A stretch of 6,709 nucleotides of DNA from Ignavibacteria bacterium (GTDB lineage: Bacteria; Bacteroidota; Ignavibacteria; Tepidaquicellales; OLB5): the NCBI GenBank assembly GCA_027492415.1, contig JAPUEV010000312.1:1-6709 (forward strand), in the 5' to 3' direction. The position numbers were made by a program, and so were the translations under genes. Positions within the stretch are counted from its first letter, which is position 1; each line of letters opens with the position of its first letter. Under the pieces are notes generated by a model. The model worked only from the letters and a program-made list of their open reading frames with translations. It had not been told where the DNA came from and did not search any database. This document shows, one piece after another, positions 1-5,795 of the stretch.

Positions 1-1412
1 GTATTGAACGTTCCGTTTATCCCGGAAGTAGATGATATATTGTTCAGGTTCCCTTCAAAATCCCATGATGCAACAAGCGGACCGATGAGAGTTTGTGACC
101 TTGTTGAATTGAACATGTTTGCCCTGATCTCAATTTGTGACATCTCTCTTGACCAGATCCTCAGATCATCCATATATCCGTTGAAATTATTATTGGCATC
201 CCATTGCAGATTGCCAATCCTTACCTGGTCAGCATTACCCGGTACTGTTGTAGTAATTGGGAGAGTATTTATCAGCTGTCCGTTTATATAGAACTTGCAT
301 GAATAGCTTCCGGCTCCTGCCCCTGTCCACGTTACCGCTATATGAGACCATTTCTGAAAAGGTACAATTCCTGCAAAATTTGAGCCGTTACCCAATTGCA
401 GGCTCAATAAACCGCTGCCCTGAATATATACTCTGAATGTAGTGATTGCAGCAGATGAACCCTTTGAAATAACTGTATACCCGCCGGGCGGATTGCAATA
501 AACCCAGGCTTCAATTGTTCCTCCCCCGGTAAGATCAAATGCATTGTTATCTGGCACCCTAACATTGCTGTTAATATTCCCCGGAAAATACATCGCAAGA
601 TTATAAGGTACCGGCTGTCCAAGTATATTTGTGAATTGTGCCCCGGAGCCTCCCCTGAATACGCCTACAAGATTATTAATATCTTCATAAGCAAGTCCGC
701 CGATATTGAAGGTCCATGAAGCAATAAGGTATTTGTAATCTTCGTTTGAAGTGAGGGCAGCAATTTGGTTTGCGCCGGGTCCGTCACCCAGTCCTATAAA
801 TCTTGTTCTTGCTATATCTCCTGCCGGCCTTGTTACGCTCCATAATCTCACTTCGTCAATAAATCCGTTTAAAGTAACAACCGAAGTAAGCCTGCTTCCG
901 CCTATTGTAAGTGAATCAGTGTTATTTACCCATGTTGCAGCGAGTGACTGAGCTCCCTGTGGATTACCGTCAATTGTGAAAGTTACCAGTGAGTTTGGAC
1001 TGCCCTGCAGCCATGATGAAGCTACATGCACCCAGCGGTTCAAAGGGACTGAATCTAAGGCAGTAAACGTTGTACCGTTTACATATAGGAACGGCTTATG
1101 ACCAATTCCGGCATTACCTATTCCGAAAATAAATGAGGGACCTTTTTGCACTATGTAAGAATTGAACTCATTGTATGATGTAAGGTAGACCCATGCTTCG
1201 ACTGAGCCTGTTAGCTGAGGATTTAACAGATTATTGTGCGGTACAGCACAGTACCTTCCGGGTCCGCTGAGACTGCCAAGTATACCGTTATTTGATTCAG
1301 AGCCGTAAGAATCTCCCGTATACGGAGGAAGAATATTATTATCCTGAGTATAAACATTGCTGAGGCAAACAAATAAGATCAAAACCGGAATTAATAATTT
1401 AAAGCTTTTCAT
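1..1412 (-). CDS. Secreted double LamG-domain protein, partial (C-terminus beyond left edge)
   Basis: The frame is open without a stop from the ATG at 1412-1410 to the window edge, giving 470 residues. The start is supported by AAGGAG five bases upstream. Residues 1 to about 22 form a signal peptide: MKSFK, a hydrophobic stretch (LLIPVLILFVCL), then SNVYTQ, with likely signal peptidase I cleavage near the TQ. Two LamG/concanavalin-A-like jellyroll domains follow, at about 52-240 (GSVEAWVYL, NRWVHVASSW, DSLTIGGS, GFIDEVRLWS) and 270-455 (GGTIEAWVY, KWSHIAVTW, CKFYINGQL, GYMDDLRIWSREM). The domain type is a fold with carbohydrate- or protein-binding roles on cell surfaces; the ligand here is unknown. 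The protein aligns along its whole visible length with the 748-residue product of 3327-5573, so the missing part probably holds a P-domain-like module and a T9SS sorting domain (inference). It is divergent from the helical-protein gene at 1727. Confidence 0.9.
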   Translation of the reverse strand, partial: MKSFKLLIPVLILFVCLSNVYTQDNNILPPYTGDSYGSESNNGILGSLSGPGRYCAVPHNNLLNPQLTGSVEAWVYLTSYNEFNSYIVQKGPSFIFGIGNAGIGHKPFLYVNGTTFTALDSVPLNRWVHVASSWLQGSPNSLVTFTIDGNPQGAQSLAATWVNNTDSLTIGGSRLTSVVTLNGFIDEVRLWSVTRPAGDIARTRFIGLGDGPGANQIAALTSNEDYKYLIASWTFNIGGLAYEDINNLVGVFRGGSGAQFTNILGQPVPYNLAMYFPGNINSNVRVPDNNAFDLTGGGTIEAWVYCNPPGGYTVISKGSSAAITTFRVYIQGSGLLSLQLGNGSNFAGIVPFQKWSHIAVTWTGAGAGSYSCKFYINGQLINTLPITTTVPGNADQVRIGNLQWDANNNFNGYMDDLRIWSREMSQIEIRANMFNSTRSQTLIGPLVASWDFEGNLNNISSTSGINGTFN

Positions 1413-1417
1413 TTTTT

Positions 1418-1423
1418 CTCCTT
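1418..1423 (-). promoter_or_regulatory. Shine-Dalgarno AAGGAG of the first LamG gene
   Basis: Read on the minus strand, AAGGAG lies five bases before the ATG at 1412-1410. This settles the start of the LamG gene. The paralogue at 5573 has the same element at a similar distance. Confidence 0.85.
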
Positions 1424-1512
1424 TTAATTTTTCATAGTAATATTATTTATTTTCAGCTATCCCCATAATTGAAAATTATCGTAACCGGTAAATTAATTAA
1501 TGGAACTCTTTT

Positions 1513-1534
1513 ATTGTTTTGAACTTAAAACAAT
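1513..1534. repeat. AT-rich inverted repeat in the divergent promoter region
   Basis: ATTGTTTT and AAAACAAT form a perfect 8-base inverted repeat around the six-base spacer GAACTT. It sits mid-way between the divergent genes, where an operator or a weak transcript hairpin could be. I see no matching repeat in the second unit, and such AT-rich palindromes also arise by chance, so function is uncertain. Confidence 0.3.
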
Positions 1535-1666
1535 TAAAGATATTTTGTAATTAATTTATCATACAGCAAATCTACTTCAGGAAGTATAATTTTCAAAAGG
1601 ATGTTTTATTGATTGTGAAAAACAGATTATGTAATAGAATATACATTTTTATTCAAATTTTTCATA

Positions 1667-1708
1667 TTTTTAGCGTTTTTTAAACCCAGTATAGTAGTAA
1701 ATTGTGAA
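1667..1708 (+). promoter_or_regulatory. Conserved upstream block of the first helical-protein gene (putative promoter)
   Basis: TTTTTAGC at 1667-1674 is followed by a T-run, and AAATTGTGAA at 1699-1708 begins 28 bases after the TAGC. The second unit has the same two blocks, 26 bases apart by the same measure, while the surrounding sequence has diverged. The TAAATTG at 1698-1704 loosely resembles the -7 element (TAnnTTTG) of Bacteroidota promoters. If it is that element, transcription would start close to the ATG at 1727. The promoter role is an inference from position and conservation. Confidence 0.45.
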
Positions 1709-1726
1709 AAAATAATTCAGTATTTA

Positions 1727-3190
1727 ATGATCCAGAGCAAGGCAATTGATATTATAAAAACTTTCAGCAAAAAGGAAGTTTTAAGCTTTACCAGGTATCT
1801 TGATTCACCGTTCCTCAATTCGAATAAGAATCTTGTAAAGCTTTACAGCTACCTGAAAAAATTTTACCCTTTTTTTGAAAGCAGCAGCCTTACCAAGGAA
1901 TCTGTTTACAAGGCTGTTTATCACGGTACACACTATGATGACAGTAAATTCAGAAAATTACTTTCTGATCTTTACAAGGAATCAGAAAGATTTATAGTGC
2001 ACTCAGCTGTTGGCACAAACAAACAGTTTTTCAATAAGCTGCTGCTTGATGAGTTTGACAGCAGGAAGCTTGATAACCTGTTCACATCCAGGCTGGAACA
2101 GTACAACATATATCTTGATAACAACAAGCTGCATTATGATTATTTTCTTGAGAAACATTTGGCAGAGTGGAAAAATGTGATGTTCCATCTGGAGCGCGGT
2201 ATGCAGCATAAGATAACGCTGAATATCTATAAAAGAACTGAATACATTATATTTTATTTTCTTTCGGATTTTTTCCTTTCACTCCAGGATAACCTTTCGA
2301 ACAAGGGCAGGTTCAACACTAAAATTGAAGTTGATCTTGGGAACGAGTTCTTAAAGAATTTTAACGTATCCGCTCTGTTTGATTATATATTAAAGAATGA
2401 TTTTGATAATAAGGATATTCTGAACGCATATTACCTGGCATTTATGGCTTTTAAGAATTTTAATGATGAGAAATATTACAGTGACTTTAAAAAATATGTC
2501 CTTAAACACATCGATAATTATAACGAAGGCACCCAAAGAACTGTTGTAATATACCTTATCAATTACTGTGTAAGGAAAAAGAGAGTATTAAAAGACAGAA
2601 AAATAAGGCTGGAGCTTAATGATAATTATGACCTGTACATTAAATACAGGCTGTATAGAATAAGCGGAGAAAACTATTTCAGGAGTGATATTTTCCTGAA
2701 CATTCTTTCCAATTATTTTGAATTAGGAAAGATAAATGAAGCATCAGAATTCCTTGAAAGAAATATAGATATCATCCAGCCTTCACACAGAAAAAATATC
2801 AGGGCACTATGCGGTTCATTAATTGAATTTGAAAAAGGCAATTTCGGATCATCATTAAGGCAGTCTTCTCTTATCAAGACCAATACATACCTTTATAAAT
2901 ACCAGATAAAATTTCTGAATTTAAAGAATCATTATGAATTAAAGAATTACGAAATAGCGAAAGAAGCTGTTAACTCGTTTAAAAAGTATGTAGGATCTGA
3001 TGATAATTTATCGGATCTGCACAGGAAAAAGTACTATGAATTCATTACTTACTATAATTTATTATGGAAATTTCACGAGGATGTACCTGCAAAACAAAAG
3101 ATCATTGAAACTTTAAATTCCATAAAAGAATGCATGCCGCTGCCTGAAGGAGACTGGCTGATAAATAAATTTTCAGAGCTTGCACGCTGA
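1727..3190 (+). CDS. Uncharacterised helical cytoplasmic protein, 487 aa, TPR-like C-terminal half
   Basis: I cannot assign a function. The product has no signal peptide or membrane segment, is rich in Lys, Tyr, Phe, Leu and Asn, and reads as almost wholly alpha-helical. The N-terminal module (about 1-90: SKAIDIIKTFSKKE, RYLDSPFLNSNK, KLYSYLKKFYP, KFRKLLSDLYKE) resembles a recurrent hypothetical family of Bacteroidota and Ignavibacteria (from memory). Residues 141-188 hold FLEKH, EW, FHLERG, YKR-EYII and YFLSD, all shared with the paralogue at 5791. LINYCVRK is at 277-284. Residues about 325-420 look like degenerate TPR helices (NYFELGKINEASEFLERN). The end is ECMPLPEGDWLINKFSELAR. No catalytic motif is visible, so a scaffold or regulatory role is possible but unproven. 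The ATG is the first standard start in frame; no Shine-Dalgarno precedes it, as is common in this superphylum. It is convergent with 3327-5573. Confidence 0.9.
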   Translation: MIQSKAIDIIKTFSKKEVLSFTRYLDSPFLNSNKNLVKLYSYLKKFYPFFESSSLTKESVYKAVYHGTHYDDSKFRKLLSDLYKESERFIVHSAVGTNKQFFNKLLLDEFDSRKLDNLFTSRLEQYNIYLDNNKLHYDYFLEKHLAEWKNVMFHLERGMQHKITLNIYKRTEYIIFYFLSDFFLSLQDNLSNKGRFNTKIEVDLGNEFLKNFNVSALFDYILKNDFDNKDILNAYYLAFMAFKNFNDEKYYSDFKKYVLKHIDNYNEGTQRTVVIYLINYCVRKKRVLKDRKIRLELNDNYDLYIKYRLYRISGENYFRSDIFLNILSNYFELGKINEASEFLERNIDIIQPSHRKNIRALCGSLIEFEKGNFGSSLRQSSLIKTNTYLYKYQIKFLNLKNHYELKNYEIAKEAVNSFKKYVGSDDNLSDLHRKKYYEFITYYNLLWKFHEDVPAKQKIIETLNSIKECMPLPEGDWLINKFSELAR

Positions 3191-3198
3191 AATCATCA

Positions 3199-3225
3199 AA
3201 AAGCAGGCTATGTAAGCCTGCTTTT
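3199..3225. terminator. Bidirectional intrinsic terminator
   Basis: AAAAGCAGGCT at 3199-3209 pairs perfectly with AGCCTGCTTTT at 3215-3225 around a five-base loop (ATGTA), giving an 11-bp stem. It begins nine bases after the stop of the helical-protein gene. The stem ends in a T-run on either strand (TTTT on plus, TTTTT on minus), so it can stop transcription from both convergent genes. Confidence 0.85.
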
Positions 3226-3240
3226 GATTTATCTCACTTT

Positions 3241-3282
3241 CATTGTTTGCAGACAGAGCGTTAGCTGCAATTTTAGACAATG
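3241..3282. repeat. Imperfect inverted repeat between the convergent genes
   Basis: CATTGT plus TTGCAG at 3241-3252 can pair with CTGCAA at 3265-3270 and ACAATG at 3277-3282, leaving a six-base bulge and a 12-base loop. In the minus-strand transcript it falls between the LamG stop codon and the stronger hairpin at 3199-3225. It could shape the 3' end of that mRNA or be a remnant of a small palindromic element. No T-run follows it. Confidence 0.3.
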
Positions 3283-3326
3283 AATACCGAGATCAGGGAT
3301 TAAAGCATGAAAAGAAGCTCATAAAA

Positions 3327-5573
3327 TTATTTTACCAGGATCATTTTTTTTGAATCATTAAAACTACCGGCATTCAAAGTATAAAAATATACACCGCTTG
3401 AAAGTCCGGAAGCGTCATATTTCACTTTATACTCGCCAGCTTTTTTAAATTCATTTAACACTACATCCACTTCCCTGCCAAGTATATCATAAACTGTCAG
3501 CTTCACATCAACATTTTTAGGAAGCATAAAAGTGAATTCAGTTGAAGGATTAAAAGGATTCGGGTAACATTGATCCAGAGCAAATTTACCGGGAATAGTA
3601 TTTGAAATAATATTCACTCCGGTAATTGAATTATTTATTCTTAAGCCCCATCCCAGCAGTAACGCCTGAGGCGATGAGCTTGAGTGCTGTATGCTTAATA
3701 TCCAGCTGCCCTGCGAGGGGCTGTTCCCGAAGTTACTGAATAAATTATAAGGAGCTGCAAGATATGACCATGGGGGATAAAATTCCGTTAATGGTTCCTG
3801 GCCATCTGTGAAAAATGAAAGTATGTTCCTGGAGTTTCCTCCGGTTCCGTTTTCAAGAATTCTTTCCTGGCCATTGGGTGCTTTCAGCTTAACAACAATT
3901 CCCCCCATACTAATATGCTGCATAGAAAGAAATACTTCTATGTTAGTTAAAGTAACATTCCCGGGAATATAAATTGTATCGTAATTTGTGGTATACTGGT
4001 TAATTGTTTTATTGGGGAATCTCATTGAATATCCGCCCGGGAACGGGTTTGGAATATCATACCTGTTTATTGTAGTAGTATGGGCATCATAGAAATCAGA
4101 AAATGGACCTCCAACAAACTCAACATTATATCCGCTGAACCTGCAGCCTGACTGCCCTCCGGGATTACCTGTTTTGAAAGTTGCATTCAGTACTGCAGAT
4201 GATGAAGTATTCCGAAGGTTTCCTTCAAAATCCCAAGCACCAACAAGGGGACCGGTAATTGTCTGTGCCCGGGCAGAATTAAACATATTCATTTTAATTT
4301 CTTCGTCTGTCATTTCTCTTGACCAGATCCTTATTTCATCCATCCACCCGGAAAAGTACGTATTTTCATCCCATTGCCAGCTGCCAAAACGAAGCTCATT
4401 GTTATTAACAGGCATCACACCGTTCAATGTATTTTGCCCTGTAAACTGCCCGTTCAGATAAAATTTTACGTTGTATCCACCTGAAACCGGAGCCCATGTA
4501 ACAGCTGCATGATACCAGTTAGTACCAGGTGTCACGGGACCTGAAACTACGTTCGGACCGATCTGAAATTTGAGGACACCTGCTGCATCAATGAAAAGCC
4601 GGTAAGTTGTAGTGCCAAGTGTATTACCTTTTGCCAGAATAGTTAAAGGTGAGGAATTACCCCCTGTTGAAAGCCACAGATCAATAGTTCCGCCTGAAGT
4701 CAGATTTAATACATTATCACTTGGAACCATAACGTAATTTATTGTATTGCCGGGGAAGTATAATGCCAGATTATATGGAATGGGCTGACCCTGGATATTG
4801 GTAGTTAATTGCTGCGCTCCGCCTCTTAATATACCATTGTAATTGTTAATAAACTCAAATACTGTAGGCCCAAAGATATTAAACGTCCATGAAGCCTTTA
4901 AACCCCTGTACAGCTCTCCGCCTGTTATTGCTGAATCAAAATTCACTGAGGCTTCTCCTCCAATACCAACAAACCTGTTTGTGGCAATCCGGTTTGCATC
5001 AGAAATTGTGTTCCACAGCCGCACTTCATCAAGCCTGCCATCAAGATAAGACTGGGGCGCCAGGATACTGCCGCCAATTGTAAGTGAATCTGTGTTGCCC
5101 GAAAGTGACGAAGGAGCAGAAACATTTGCTACCTGCAATCCATCCTTAAAAAATTTTACATAAAAGTCAGGTGAAATATAGCTCCATGAAGCAGCAACAT
5201 GAACCCACCTGTTTGTTTGTATCGTAGTATCAGATTCATAAAATACATTATTGATCTTCAAAAATATCCTGCCTTCATCTGTAATACCAAACGAGAATAA
5301 AGACCCTTTTTGCAGTATATATGAATCTACAACATTGAATGAATTAACAAATACCCATGCTTCAACCGTACCAGTTAACCCGGGATTCAATGAAGCATTA
5401 TGCGGTACAGCAACGTATTTACCGGGTCCCGATAAGTTGCCAAGTGTACCGTTATTTGGATTAAATCCATAAACATCAGTTTCATCACCTTTCATTACCT
5501 GGGAATGTAAAGCGCACTGTGTTAAAATGTAAATAATCATTAAAAGTTTGAATCCTGTTTTAATAAATTTCAT
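3327..5573 (-). CDS. T9SS-exported protein, two LamG-like domains, P-domain-like module, sorting domain (748 aa)
   Basis: This is a complete gene with an ATG at 5573-5571, AAGGAG seven bases upstream and a TAA at 3329-3327. Residues 1 to about 25 are a signal peptide (MKFIK, a hydrophobic core, ALHSQ). LamG-like domain 1 spans about 51-240 (GTVEAWVFV, NRWVHVAASW, DSLTIGGS, GRLDEVRLWN). Domain 2 spans about 268-450 (GGTIDLWL, NWYHAAVTW, VKFYLNGQF, GWMDEIRIWSREM). Residues about 485-648 resemble a proprotein-convertase P-domain: GGIVVKLKAPNGQERIL at 557-573 and QGSWILSIQHSSS followed by LLGWGLRI at 639-646. Residues about 663-748 are a type IX secretion C-terminal sorting domain: YPNPFNPST at 670-678, VYDILGREV at 694-702, SSGVYFYTL at 725-733, KKMILVK at the end. 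The expected route is Sec export, then T9SS transport with cleavage of the sorting domain and surface attachment or release. A binding or adhesion role is inferred; no protease or glycosidase domain is visible. It is a full-length paralogue of the gene at 1-1412. Confidence 0.93.
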   Translation of the reverse strand: MKFIKTGFKLLMIIYILTQCALHSQVMKGDETDVYGFNPNNGTLGNLSGPGKYVAVPHNASLNPGLTGTVEAWVFVNSFNVVDSYILQKGSLFSFGITDEGRIFLKINNVFYESDTTIQTNRWVHVAASWSYISPDFYVKFFKDGLQVANVSAPSSLSGNTDSLTIGGSILAPQSYLDGRLDEVRLWNTISDANRIATNRFVGIGGEASVNFDSAITGGELYRGLKASWTFNIFGPTVFEFINNYNGILRGGAQQLTTNIQGQPIPYNLALYFPGNTINYVMVPSDNVLNLTSGGTIDLWLSTGGNSSPLTILAKGNTLGTTTYRLFIDAAGVLKFQIGPNVVSGPVTPGTNWYHAAVTWAPVSGGYNVKFYLNGQFTGQNTLNGVMPVNNNELRFGSWQWDENTYFSGWMDEIRIWSREMTDEEIKMNMFNSARAQTITGPLVGAWDFEGNLRNTSSSAVLNATFKTGNPGGQSGCRFSGYNVEFVGGPFSDFYDAHTTTINRYDIPNPFPGGYSMRFPNKTINQYTTNYDTIYIPGNVTLTNIEVFLSMQHISMGGIVVKLKAPNGQERILENGTGGNSRNILSFFTDGQEPLTEFYPPWSYLAAPYNLFSNFGNSPSQGSWILSIQHSSSSPQALLLGWGLRINNSITGVNIISNTIPGKFALDQCYPNPFNPSTEFTFMLPKNVDVKLTVYDILGREVDVVLNEFKKAGEYKVKYDASGLSSGVYFYTLNAGSFNDSKKMILVK

Positions 5574-5790
5574 TTAGCTTCTCCTTATTATTTTTTAAAA
5601 CTTTTTTGGCTTGAAGAACAAAACTGGGCCTAAGTCAGTTCAAACTTTACAGATCAAAAATACACCAATTGTTCCTCCACTTTCAAAATGAATTTTACGG
5701 AATGTGAAGGAAATTAAAATAAGATGAAGGGTTTAAAATTGCGGTTTTTGTGATTTTTTTAGCTATTTTTGTAAATTAATACTATAAATT
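5574..5790. promoter_or_regulatory. Divergent intergenic region, second unit
   Basis: This 217-base AT-rich region separates the second LamG gene from the second helical-protein gene. It is about 100 bases shorter than its counterpart at 1413-1726. It holds the LamG ribosome binding site at 5581-5586 and the conserved block from 5756. I see no ORF or RNA gene and no match to the 1513-1534 inverted repeat. Confidence 0.55.
5581..5586 (-). promoter_or_regulatory. Shine-Dalgarno AAGGAG of the second LamG gene
   Basis: On the minus strand AAGGAG lies seven bases before the ATG at 5573-5571 and fixes the start. It matches the site of the paralogue at 1418-1423. Confidence 0.85.
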
Positions 5791-5795
5791 GTGAA
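5756..5795 (+). promoter_or_regulatory. Conserved upstream block of the second helical-protein gene (putative promoter)
   Basis: TTTTTAGC at 5756-5763, a T-run, and AAATTGTGAA at 5786-5795 repeat the arrangement at 1667-1708 with a two-base difference in spacing. TAAATTG at 5785-5791 loosely resembles a Bacteroidota -7 element. The block overlaps the GTG at 5791 proposed as the start codon, so either the GTG is not the start or the block is not the promoter core. Confidence 0.45.

Larger units (their letters stand above)
1413..1726. promoter_or_regulatory. Divergent intergenic region, first unit
   Basis: This 314-base AT-rich stretch separates the divergent LamG and helical-protein genes and must hold the promoters of both. 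I see no ORF or RNA gene in it. It contains the minus-strand ribosome binding site at 1418-1423, an AT-rich inverted repeat at 1513-1534, and a block at 1667-1708 that recurs before the second helical-protein gene. Most of the rest does not visibly match the equivalent region at 5574-5790. Confidence 0.6.

Noticed and set aside
4..291. Plus-strand ORF of 95 codons whose product resembles that of another plus-strand ORF at 4174-4461
   Set aside because: Both lie antisense to the same part of the two paralogous LamG genes (second LamG domain, DFEGN and SREM regions). Their likeness is explained by paralogy of the coding strand, and neither shows its own translation signal.
751..951. Short plus-strand ORF within the first LamG gene
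   Set aside because: It is antisense to a well-supported LamG domain and has no recognisable product or ribosome binding site.
2003..2209. Minus-strand ORF inside the helical-protein gene
   Set aside because: It is a shadow of a frame whose protein is conserved in the paralogue at 5791-6709.
4843..5472. Several short ORFs on both strands within the N-terminal part of the second LamG gene
   Set aside because: All overlap the LamG-like domain 1 coding frame, which is supported by domain motifs and by the paralogue; they overlap one another and lack start signals.
5502..5573. Possible lipoprotein signal (LTQC at residues 17-20) in the second LamG protein
   Set aside because: Gln before the Cys does not fit a lipobox, the paralogue lacks it, and a normal signal peptide with a C-terminal T9SS sorting domain explains export.
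5622..5640. AACTG/CAGTT inverted repeat with a nine-base loop upstream of the second LamG gene
   Set aside because: A five-base stem is well within chance expectation and it has no counterpart in the first unit.
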